Shown piece by piece: positions 22,760 to 31,676 of a stretch of 64,000 nucleotides of DNA. This DNA is from Morinoia aosen (lineage: Eukaryota; Arthropoda; Malacostraca; Amphipoda; Talitridae): positions 58,760,020-58,824,019 of the forward strand of contig CM059567.1 of the NCBI GenBank assembly GCA_030386875.1. Direction: 5' to 3'. The notes under the pieces were generated by a model. The model was given only the letters and a program-made list of their open reading frames with translations, was not told the DNA's origin and ran no database searches. The position numbers were made by a program, and so were the translations under genes. The stretch's first letter is position 1, and each line of letters begins with the position of its first letter.

Positions 22760-23275
22760 ATGTATTACTGTTTGTGGAGTGTCTTAAACTGCGATGCGAT
22801 GGTTAAGCCTTTCCTATACCCTTACACCGAAGTCCACTTCCATGTCGCGCGGCTCTACCTCAAGACGTTGCATCCGGTTTGTTTGCATGGAATATTTAAA
22901 CTTGATGCTACGATGAAGTTCCATACACTGCGGAGGTCGTTGAGACGTTTGATTGACGACGCTAACCCTTTACCGCCCGTAGCATTTTTGGACTTGAATC
23001 ACCGTTATCACAACCATCATCACTCGAATGGCACTGGCATCAGGTTGTCCCCGATATCAAAGCTAAGAAGGAACTGTCTCTCGTCTGTGGAGCTAAGAAA
23101 AAATTACGTAAGAAATTTGTACAAAAATTGCAGTAGATTAAGGCTATTTTCGTATGAGGAAAGTATAGTCCTCTGGGACATTAAAGGGTTAAACTTCCTC
23201 TTTAAGGGTAATTTCCACCATTTTGTACAGTGTTACAATTTACTGGGTGACGGTGGTATTTCATTCACTGTATAG
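22760..23275 (+). CDS. Unidentified 171-codon open frame
   Basis: Starts with ATG and runs 171 codons to a stop. It is the longest frame in the window outside repeats and mobile elements, and a frame this long is unlikely, though not impossible, by chance in DNA this AT-rich. The predicted product is basic and rich in Leu, Arg, His and Asn, with a His/Asn stretch (NHRYHNHHHSNGTG) near residue 103 and no signal peptide, membrane segment or family motif that I recognise. It lies just right of the TTAA-bounded element and a TGTTG-rich tract. The minus strand of the first half is also fairly open, so the true strand is not certain. I saw no splice sites or promoter that would settle it. Confidence 0.2.
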   Translation: MYYCLWSVLNCDAMVKPFLYPYTEVHFHVARLYLKTLHPVCLHGIFKLDATMKFHTLRRSLRRLIDDANPLPPVAFLDLNHRYHNHHHSNGTGIRLSPISKLRRNCLSSVELRKNYVRNLYKNCSRLRLFSYEESIVLWDIKGLNFLFKGNFHHFVQCYNLLGDGGISFTV

Positions 23276-24374
23276 AGACTATATCTGTGCTTAAAACTAA
23301 TTCTCCAAGTCATGGTCACATCTACTGAGATGTTACTATTGATTACAAATTTTATAAGAAGCCCGTTTTTACTACTGACGTCCGCTACACAACAAAACCT
23401 TAAAACATATAGAAACGCGTTTACTCATCATGAAATATTTATTAGCCTGCACTCCAACCTATTCGAACGGATGTTTAAAGGCGGTGAGTGGACGGAAGGT
23501 ACGCGAGGAAGAGCAGCAAGAATGACTTAGCTCTATGGAAAAGAGAGAGGCCTCGCGCCTCCGGCTTGATGCTTCACTCCTGAACGCAACTGTGTTGATC
23601 TTGCCCTGGCCAGCTACAGTCTCCGTTAGTGAAGGAAATTGAAATTGTCGGCTTGGAATTTTGTCATTTTGAGAAGAGAAAAACTATACAGTCTGGAAAT
23701 TTTCTGTGTCAACGAGAGAAAATTGTAAATATTTATCCTATTTGTGCAGGCAGAATTACGAAGTTTTATTTCATTTTTCTTGAGGAGAATTTAAAGAGAT
23801 GTTGTCGGCTTATTTGGTTTCTCTGCTATTTTACATCATCTTCGAGTTACCGGGGGTGTCATTTTTGCAGTAACTGAGTAAGATGCTGATTGGATGTGCC
23901 CATTTATAAATAAGTACTTGCGCTTTTGTATTTAACAAACTATTGCTCGGGTGCAATAATATAGAAATAATGTATGAATAATGAGATATTTTGTTCCAAG
24001 AATTATCTTATTCAAAAACAGATAGCCCCACAAATGGTTTCAATTAACTTGGAAAAAGAAAATGAAACTGTAACAGTTATTTAAACAGCTTTTAAAACGA
24101 CATATACGCCACAAGTGCGTACTCTGAAGGAAAATATATTAACTCGTTAGTGTAAGACTATACTCAAATTATTGAAAAGCGCAGTTAATCTTATGCAGAT
24201 CGCCAAATTTATGTAGGTACTCAAAGTCTTCTAAAACCTCGTTCGAAAGTAGGTGCTTTTTTCGAAGAAAAGGGGAATCGAAGAACTGTGGAATGGTAAA
24301 TGGTAGTTTTCATTATTTTTCCGTTGATTTTTCTTTTCATATTACGTATAAAACTACATGGCGCTGAGTCTTCC
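23276..24374. other. No gene recognised
   Basis: Short frames only, AT-rich. Confidence 0.4.
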
Positions 24375-24439
24375 TGAAATTCAATCCGTTATCTTTCTGT
24401 AGCTCAAAATTTTCAGACTTGATTTTAAACGTGAATTAG
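24375..24439 (+). pseudogene. mariner transposase relic, left part
   Basis: In the pre-insertion reading this stretch leads into FRLDFKREL, the start of the linker that follows the helix-turn-helix in mariner transposases. Just upstream, SIRYLSVAQNFQ in another frame resembles the preceding helix. The relic is cut here by the Penelope-like insertion and resumes at 25838. Confidence 0.6.
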
Positions 24440-24491
24440 ATAAAAAGGAGAACCAACGTACATATATACATATTTATTTATTTCTTTTAAT

Positions 24492-24532
24492 GGCAAACGT
24501 TTCGGGATGTTTCAATTCCATCTTCAGTGCTG
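24492..24532 (-). ncRNA. Hammerhead-ribozyme-like motif, left arm of PLE
   Basis: The minus strand reads CAGCACTGAAGATGG, a short helix II hairpin with a TGAAAC loop, then CGAAACGTTTGCC. Both core boxes (CTGANGA and GAAA) are intact. One base differs from the right-arm motif in helix II. Confidence 0.6.
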
Positions 24533-24959
24533 AAAAACATTCAAAAAGGTCAAAAAGATCAAAACACACCAAAAAACTCAAAATACAGAAAGTTCATACA
24601 TGTTAAAAATTAAAAAAATTTATAGCAAACAAACATCTATAAAACTTTAATGCTACTGATGATTCAACTGCAGTAAAAACGATCATTCTCCTCGGCTCAT
24701 TCACCCACCATTTTACCAATACATACATTCATACATTTACACATGGGAACCTAACAAACAGACGCGCGCAAATACACTCCACATACATAGATACATACAC
24801 ACAGAAATATGTCAGTAGATTGAGCAATGTTCAGTTTCACGGCACTCAAGTCTTTATTTAAGTCAGGTTTATGAGTAGATATGAACAAAGATTCTAAAAT
24901 GCGAAGATCTTGTTCGTTGTTGGTGGTACACAGAGTGGGCTATTTGAACTCGGAGCTGA

Positions 24960-25415
24960 AAAGAGAAGTTGTAACTCTGGTTAGTCGGTTTTTCACTTCA
25001 GTTGACGTCAGGGTCTTTTATAGAAATAGTTTTAAAATCGGTTCATATTTTAGGAGGAAAGAACGTCAGGAGGAATGCCTGTGGAGTGGATGTGTTTATT
25101 TTTATAAGTGTGACTGCTGCATGCAGACTTATGTTGGTAGTACTAACCTTTACAATTTATTAGACACAACCAACATTCAGGAATTTCCCATAGAACCGGT
25201 CGCATACTTTCTTCTCCTTCTCATTCAGCAATCCGAGATCATTGTCAACAATTTAATCATCCTTTCAGAACAAAAAATTTCTCCACTCTGTGTACCACCA
25301 ACAACGAACAAGATCTTCGCATTTTAGAATCTTTGTTCATATCTACTCATAATCCTGACTTGAATAAAGACTTGAGTGCCGTGAAACTGAACATTGCGTC
25401 AATCTACTGACATAT
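24960..25415 (+). pseudogene. PLE GIY-YIG endonuclease remnant
   Basis: The plus frame reads RVFYRNSFKIGSYFRRKER, then GCVYFYKCDCCMQTYVGST, the typical PLE stretch leading into a GIY-YIG endonuclease, with the tyrosine-rich box and paired cysteines. Further on, in a different frame (about 25268-25410), the C-terminal signature ILESLFISTHNPDLN appears, so at least one frameshift separates the two. The reverse-transcriptase domain that should precede this is gone. In family members the enzyme nicks target DNA to prime reverse transcription. This copy cannot be functional. Confidence 0.75.
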
Positions 25416-25702
25416 TTCTGTGTGTATGTAACTATGTATGTGGAGTGTTACGCCCGAGTGTATTTGCGCGCGTCTGTTTGTTAGGTTCCCATGTGTAAAT
25501 GTATGAATGTGTGTATTGGTAAAATGGTGGGTGAATGAGCCGATGAGAATGATCGTTTTTACTGTAGTTGAATCATCAGTAGCATTAAAGTTTTATAGAC
25601 GTTTGGTTGCTATAAAATTTTTTTTATTTTTAACACTTATGAACTTTCTGTATTTTGAGTTTTTGGTGTGTTTTGATCTTTTTGACCTTTTTGAATGTTT
25701 TT

Positions 25703-25743
25703 CAGCACTGAAGATGGAATTGAAACATTCCGAAACGTTTGCC
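25703..25743 (+). ncRNA. Hammerhead-ribozyme-like motif, right arm of PLE
   Basis: CAGCA, CTGAAGA (25708-25714), stem GGAAT/ATTCC (25716-25720 and 25727-25731) with loop TGAAAC, GAAA (25732-25735), then CGTTTGCC. Position 7 of the first box is variable in hammerheads, so CTGAAGA is acceptable. Stem I can form from GCA and TGC. Stem III would be only the self-complementary ACGT, so pairing may need two molecules. The expected cut lies in GTT, at about 25737-25739. Confidence 0.6.
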
Positions 25744-25837
25744 ATTAAAAGAAATAAATAAATATGTATATATGTACGTTGGTTCTCCTTTTTATCTTAC
25801 GCGTGAGATTCCCTAAGAATCGACCTATTGGAAATAT

Positions 25838-26485
25838 AAACGTGAATTAGGATTGCTAAAATCACTTTCGATCGCATTGAACTCCGAGAAGAAAAAATGA
25901 CCGACTTATGCCGAGATTCTTGTGAACAAGTTCGAGGCGGGTACATTCATAGATGACGTAGGGTTTACGGACGAGAAGCCGTTCATCGTGCAATTGAAGT
26001 TCAACTCTCAGAATGAGAGTGCTGAGGAAAATCCTTTGCCGACACTTTAGATTCCAAGAGAGGCGCTTCAGACTGCAAAAAACAGCTTTTTGAGGTCAAT
26101 AGCACGTCTCTGTCATACTAAGTGTCATCTTTTCTCCCATACATAGAAACCCTTTTTCATTTTTCATCAGTAAAGAGTGAAGTTACAGAAAATTCGTGAA
26201 TAAATTAAAACACCAAACAAATTTCTACTTTTAGGCGCGAGCTCTCTCAAATGTCTAAGGGGAGCCCCGGCCACTTTCATTACTTCAGAGTTGAAAAAAA
26301 TAACGTTCTCGTCTACTTATCTCAACCCAGTGGATTTTTTTGTGTGACCTGTTCTGGAAGCAAAAATCTGTGCATCCTCCTGCACGGCGACTGAAATTCT
26401 AAAACATTCCATCAAAAACGCATGGAAGAAAATAAAGGCTCGCTGCGTAATGTTGCAGAGAGTTTTCGGGGCAAAACTGAACTAG
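25838..26485 (+). pseudogene. mariner-family transposase relic, right part
   Basis: A single frame carries mariner landmarks in order. RELGLLKSLSIALNSEKKK matches the linker, ILVNKFEAGTFIDDV leads to FTDEKPFIVQLKFNSQN (first catalytic Asp at 25970-25972), GAPA lies at 26261-26272, STYLNPVDFF at 26312-26341, and ILKHSIKNAWKKIKA near the C terminus, ending with TAG at 26483. It holds several in-frame stops. The residue before GAPA and the one in the PDLNP position are no longer Asp, and the spacing between acids is about 12 codons short of the mariner norm. It is an old plain DNA transposon, and the host of the Penelope insertion. I did not find its inverted ends. Confidence 0.8.
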
Positions 26486-27154
26486 TGATTGGAGGGGATG
26501 TATTTGTTAGAAATAAATAATTTGTCATATTTTACGTACATAACTTAATTGTATGTTGTGAACGTTTCCTTCATATTCGATCATCAATTTACTTTTATTA
26601 AACTCGTAAACTAAAAAAACTCCACCAAAATACTATCTGATGTTTTTTTCCAAACTGATACATTCACACGCCCCAAAATTACTCACGGCACTCTGCGAAG
26701 CCACTGAACACGCCCCGGGTTTAGTGCTTACATTCCTTGAAGAAAATCCGGCCGCTGATATTTTTTGCAGGTCTTGCGTGCGACTCCCTGCTTTCTTTCT
26801 GATTGTGACGAATGAGATGCACTTCTCGGGATCATTGGACTGATACAGCGGTGTTGTTTGACGACCGCTGCTGTCGAATGACCTGCGATCGATGAGAGTG
26901 TGTGTGTGTGTGTGTGTGCTTTTTTGCCATTAGGTTCCTGCTGTGGGTCGTTGTGGCTGCTCCTACAGCAGAGATTTAATAATTTGATTGCGTTGGATTC
27001 TTTTTGGAGGTCCTGTTATCATTGTGGTCTCGTTTTAGTTCTCAATCGTGGAACCAATGCGCAGGCTTTTTTATAAGGAATGTTCATAGCATCCGGCTCC
27101 ACGTGGGAGTAATTTTGCCTGGTAGGTGAAGGATTTGAGAACAATTTTTCTTTT
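26486..27154. other. No gene recognised; (GT)n at 26898-26918
   Basis: Plain sequence with a short GT microsatellite. The right edge runs into the 56-bp array. Confidence 0.5.
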
Positions 27155-28584
27155 TTGTTGTAGGATCTCAACTGTGATTCTAGAGTTGTTGGGGCTCTGT
27201 TGTGAGTCTGCAGTTGTTGGATCTCAGCTGTGATTCTACAGTTGTTGGGGCTCTGTTGTGAGTCTGCAGTTGTTGGATCTCAGCTGTGATTCTACAGTTG
27301 TTGGGGCTCTGTTGCGAGTCTGCAGTTGTTGGATCTCAGCTGTGATTCTACAGTTGTTGGGGCTCTGTTGCGAGTCTGCAGTTGTTGGATCTCAGCTGTG
27401 ATTCTACAGTTGTTGGAGCTCTGTTGCGAGTCTGCAGTTGTTGGATCTCAGCTGTGATTCTAGAGTTGTTGGGGCTGTGTTGTGACTCTGCAGTTGTTGG
27501 ATCTCAGCTGTGATTCTACAGTTGTTGGGGCTCTGTTGCGAGTCTGCAGTTGTTGGATCTCAGCTGTGATTCTACAGTTGTTGGAACTCTGTTGCGAGTC
27601 TGCAGTTGTTGGATCTCAGCTGTGATTCTACAGTTTTTGGGGCTCTGTTGTGAGTCTGCAGTTGTTGGATCTCAGCTGTGATTCTACAGTTGTTGGGGCT
27701 CTGTTGTGAGTCTGCAGTTGTTGGATCTCAGCTGTGATTCTACAGTTGTTGGGGCTCTGTTGCGAGTCTGCAGTTGTTGGATCTCAGCTGTGATTCTACA
27801 GTTGTTGGGGCTCTGTTGCGAGTCTGCAGTGTTTGGATCTCAGCTGTGATTCTACAGTTGTTGGAGCTCTGTTGCGAGTCTGCAGTTGTTGGATCTCAGC
27901 TGTGATTCTACAGTTGTTGGGGCTCTGTTGTGAGTCTGCAGTTGTTGGATCTCAGCTGTGATTCTAGAGTTGTTGGGGCTCTGTTGTGAGTCTGCAGTTG
28001 TTGGATCTCAGCTGTGATTCTACAGTTGTTGGAGCTCTGTTGCGAGTCTGCAGTTGTTGGATCTCAGCTGTGATTCTAGAGTTGTTGGGGCTGTGTTGTG
28101 ACTCTGCAGTTGTTGGATCTCAGCTGTGATTCTTCAGTTGTTGGGGCTCTGTTGTGAATCTGCAGTTGTTGGATCTCAGCTGTGATTCTAGAGTTGTTGG
28201 GACTCTGTTGTGAGTCTGCAGTTGTTGGATCTCAGCTGTGATTCTAGAGTTGTTGGGACTCTGTTGTGAGTCTGTAGTTGTTGGATCTCAGCTGTGATGC
28301 TATAGTTGTTGGGCTCTGTCGTGAGTCTGTAGTTGTTGGATCTCAGCTGTGATACTATAGTTGTTGGGGCTCTGTTTTGAGTCTGTAGTTGTTGGATCTC
28401 AGCTGTGAAACTATAGTTGTTGGGCTCTGTTGTGAGTCTGTAGTTGTTGGATCTCAGCTGTGATGCTATAGTTGTTGGGGCTCTGTTGTGAGTCTGTAGT
28501 TGTTTGACCTCAGCTGTGATGCTATAGTCGTTTGGCTCTGTTGTGAGTCTGTAGTTGTTTGACCTCAGCTGTGAGTCTGCAGTT
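27155..28584. repeat. 56-bp tandem array (two 28-bp half-units), about 25 copies
   Basis: Each 56-bp unit joins two related 28-bp halves, GAGTCTGCAGTTGTTGGATC and GATTCTACAGTTGTTGGGGC (first 20 bases of each). The halves share CAGTTGTTGG, so the unit arose by doubling of a 28-mer. Both CTGCAG and CAGCTG palindromes recur in each unit. Copies toward the right end change to CTATAGTTGTTGGG and TCTGTAGTTG, which shows a gradient of divergence. Confidence 0.97.
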
Positions 28585-29334
28585 CAAAATCAAATGATTG
28601 AGCGAGCGGGGAAGGAGTTCATGAGCCTAGTGAAATTTAAGTGATTTTTAGCATCTCATCATTGGAATTGATCAGTAAAATTTGAGTTGTTAAGGTCACA
28701 ATTACTTCAGTTTAGCGACACTTGTGAATGAAGGTGTGGAAAATCTGATGTTTGAATCCCTTGCTTTGATTGAATCTGAAAAATCATTCAAGTGGCTCAT
28801 TGCTGTTTTTGATTTGCATTAGATTGCAATTTGTTGATCAGCGATGTATTGGATTATGTATCAACTAGTAAACTTTTACAGTATGATAACTTGGACAAAT
28901 TTTCAAATTTTTATTTCATTATATATGAAGAAACAAAATTATGTAGTTTTCAAATATATTTACATGTTTCTTCTTCCTTTTCTTCAATTCAGAGCAGAAA
29001 AGAGCTTCATAATTTGTAATTTCACTTGTATGTAAAATATAGCACTTTAAGAGATGGGAACTTGTTTTGCCATATGTACTTTGTTGATCCCGTCTATCTC
29101 AGAGACACAGGAATTGTTTCATTCCCATTTACCATGTTTGCATCTTAATGATCGTAGTCCTCAGGTATCATTGAGCGGACACTGACCGCTTCGATGCAGT
29201 TACTGTGCCTCGAGTGTTGTTTTTTATAGTTTACCCGTTTGGTGCAATCAATATAAAGCATAGTAAGGTATTCTAACGTTTATCTAAATTGTCTATAGCA
29301 CATTGATTGATTATTGATTCTAAGATAGTTTTAG
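28585..29334. other. No gene recognised
   Basis: AT-rich sequence with short frames only. Confidence 0.4.
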
Positions 29335-29568
29335 CGAGCTCTTACCATAAAAGAGATTTTCAAAGGGGTGAGAGTTGAAGGCACCATTAAGTATGGAGTT
29401 AAGGGAAAGCGGAATCTATGCACAAGATGTGTTCTCGCACAGGGTCCTCTACGCAAAAAAATCAGCAAGTTGAGAAGGAAAGTTAAGGGAAGTTGAAGAA
29501 GAAAGTTAAAGGTGCTATAAAAAGGACTGTAGTTAATCGAAAATAAATGGTCCTTAACAAAAAAAAAA
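29335..29568 (+). pseudogene. Possible retrocopy: Lys/Arg-rich coding remnant with poly-A tract
   Basis: One frame (29335-29496) reads GVRVEGTIKYGVKGKRNLC, then LAQGPLRKKISKLRRKVKG, and stops. The overlapping +2 frame continues in the same style as GKLKKKVKGAIKRTVVNRK and stops at 29546. AATAAA lies at 29542-29547, and a run of ten A at 29559-29568 follows 12 bases later. That order (coding end, poly-A signal, A-tract in the genome) is what a reverse-transcribed mRNA copy leaves. I do not recognise the protein, no upstream exon is visible, and a chance arrangement is possible. Confidence 0.3.
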
Positions 29569-29623
29569 TTAATTCAACAAAAGAAGGCCTACCTAACCCT
29601 CAGCTCGGGACCTCACATTTCCC

Positions 29624-29663
29624 CTATGGGAGCGCTAACTCCCATAGAGACAATAGTTGTCTC
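29624..29663. other. Two adjoining perfect hairpins
   Basis: CTATGGGAG (29624-29632) pairs with CTCCCATAG (29639-29647) around a six-base loop. GAGACAA (29647-29653) pairs with TTGTCTC (29657-29663) around TAG. Function unknown. Confidence 0.7.
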
Positions 29664-30218
29664 CCCCTGAGAGGATCTTTTGCATATTTTTACTGATAGA
29701 AAATGTGTCGCTTCATCATCGCGCTCAACCAGCTTGAGAATCAGGTGTGTTGGTCCGAGCAAAGTTTAATCAGTTCATAAATACCAGTCATTCATTACTA
29801 AAAACCTCCGTTTTAAATTCGCAATAATTAAATATCTTCTTCTATAAATGAAATCTCTAGTTGATATTCTTCAAGTTTAACATCATCGTTGACGTATAAA
29901 GATTCCGTGACATATTCCTCAAGTTTGCGATCGCTTTCATATTCCACAAGTTAGCGATCATCAATTTTGAATAAAGACTCCGTTTCATGTTCTTCAAGTT
30001 TGCGACCATCCCTTTTGAATAAAGACTCTCGTTCCATTGTAAATGCAGGCATCGCATTTTTTGCTTGCTTGCATAGTAACAGCGTTCGTGACTTTATGGT
30101 GCATTATTCTACTCGTTTGAATTATTTGCTTGACACCCGTTATATGATCACTGATGAGCCAGCATTAAACAAATGATCAGTCAATACAGGCTGCACGAAT
30201 CATTGAGTAAGGACCGCA
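29664..30218. other. No gene recognised; weak local repeats
   Basis: Around 29890-30030 GATTCCGTGACATATTCC, GACTCCGTTTCATGTTCTTC and similar phrases with CAAGTTTGCGA or CAAGTTAGCGA recur about every 50-60 bp as a poor minisatellite. No gene. Confidence 0.5.
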
Positions 30219-30540
30219 CACTAGCACTTACAAATGGAGCCTTGATAGTATTACTGTTAATAAATCATTGACAGCATAAGCATTCATTGAGCCCTAGCAG
30301 TGCTAGCACTTACGGAGCCTTGAGAATATTAGCATTAATAGATCATTAGTTGCATTAGCACTCATTGAGCCTTAGCAAGCCTAGTACTTATGGAGCGCTT
30401 AGTACTTTCACACACACACACACACACAGAAGCTCGGCAGCTCTACATCATAAGGAGCTTTTGTAGCTTTAGCGCTCATTGAGGCTCAGCAATCCCAGCA
30501 TTTTGGATCCTTGATAGCACCATCATTTCTAAATTTCTCT
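30219..30540. repeat. About 90-bp degenerate repeat plus (CA)n
   Basis: TAGCACTTAC, GGAGCCTTGA, TAATA-ATCATT and GCATTCATTGAGCC (or GCACTCATTGAGCC) recur in the same order in two fair copies (30219-30309 and 30310-30395) and one poor one (30450-30540). A (CA)n microsatellite at 30409-30427 sits between. Confidence 0.75.
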
Positions 30541-30659
30541 AGCATCAGTGCATACCAGAAATGTTCAAGTACAACTGACTGCCAGCAACGTTCTTGCGCA
30601 CGCGTAGTTACGGTTTATGCGAGCGTTGTGAGGCGCTCTGCGGTGTTGTCGCCTGGCTA

Positions 30660-31020
30660 TGATGTGCCTTCCTAGCCCGTCTTCCCTGACCTTGCTTCAT
30701 CATGCTGCCTTTCCTGCTACCGCATCGTGCTGCCGGTACTTGATGTGTGATTATGCTGCCTATCTTTGCTGCTGCATCATGCTGTTCGGTTATGTAGCCT
30801 ATACTTGCTGCAGTATCCTGCTACCTGTTAATGCTGCCTAAACTTGGTGAGTGATCATGCTGTCTATATTTGCTGTGCGACGCTTATACTTGCTGCAGTA
30901 TCATGCTGCTTGTACTTGCTTCCTGGTCGTGCTACCTATACCTGCTGCCTGATCATGCTGCCTAAACATGCTGCCTAACCACGCTGCCTAGACCTGCTCC
31001 GTTTCCATGCTGCTTACCCA
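30660..31020. repeat. TGCTGCC-rich degenerate minisatellite
   Basis: Phrases such as CATGCTGCCTATACTTGCTG recur every 25-35 bp with many changes. The open frame at 30659-30841 is a by-product. Confidence 0.75.
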
Positions 31021-31154
31021 CATGCACGTCGTACCTGCTAGTGGCTGATACCCCAGACCACGCCTAGACTGCTCGGCTCGCAGGTAGCTGCCTAAACCTA
31101 ACGCCTAGCTGTGGGTCGATCGTGCGCTCACTCGCTCATGCCACACGCTCCTTC

Positions 31155-31410
31155 TGAGCGACTTGTCGGAGCGGTATCCTAGATAGTGTTTCATTTTTGC
31201 TCCTTGTCGGAGCAGAATTCTAGATACTGTTTCTAATTTTGCTTCTTGTCGGAGCGGTATTCTAAATACTGTTTCATTTTTGCTCCTTGTTGAAGCGGTA
31301 TTCTAGATACTGTTTCATTTTTGCTTCTTGTCGGAGCGGTATTCTAGATACTGTTTCATTTTTCCTCCTTGTCGGAGCGGTATCTTAGACGCTGCTTCAT
31401 TTTTGCTGCC
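31155..31410. repeat. 41-bp tandem repeat, six copies
   Basis: CTTGTCGGAGCGG starts at 31162, 31203, 31245, 31286, 31327 and 31368, a step of 41-42 bp, followed by TATTCTAGATACTGTTTCAT. Most units contain GCTCC-TTGTC-GGAGC, a small hairpin. Confidence 0.95.
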
Positions 31411-31672
31411 TTCTCTTTTTCTTCACAAGCTGAGTTTCGAAGCAATGAGTTGAATGATCTTAATTTTAATACTAATAATTGTAGGTATTTCTCCTCTGAC
31501 AGTATCCATCCCTTCAAATTCCCTAAACAATTTTTTTAGATTTTCACTGATAAAACTCATGTTTTCAGCCAGCGAAAAGACAACCAGTCGAAGTCACACG
31601 ACTTGTGATGTTCTATTATGCATGAAAATATCCCACTTACCATTGAACACAGCTGATAAAAGTACATACGCA
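31411..31672. other. Left flank of the Gypsy insertion; no gene
   Basis: AT-rich sequence with no feature. It ends in the target-site duplication TACG at 31673-31676. Confidence 0.5.
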
Positions 31673-31676
31673 TACG

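Larger units (their letters stand above)
24440..25836 (+). mobile_element. Penelope-like retroelement (PLE) copy with inverted arms
   Basis: A 1,397-bp insertion flanked by the exact 14-bp direct repeat TAAACGTGAATTAG (24426-24439 and 25837-25850). The left arm (24440-24938) is the reverse complement of the right arm (25283-25798), nearly identical apart from small gaps. The right end alone has about 38 more bases, with GAGATTCCCTAAGAATCGAC. Inverted terminal copies plus a one-sided tail are known for Penelope. The unique middle (24939-25282) encodes part of a GIY-YIG endonuclease; the reverse transcriptase is missing. Each arm carries a hammerhead-like motif. The near-identical arms and exact flanking repeat point to a fairly recent insertion. 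Confidence 0.85.

Noticed and set aside
30144-30180. CTGATGAG word near 30150 as a hammerhead core
   Set aside because: No GAAA box or helix II follows at the right distance.
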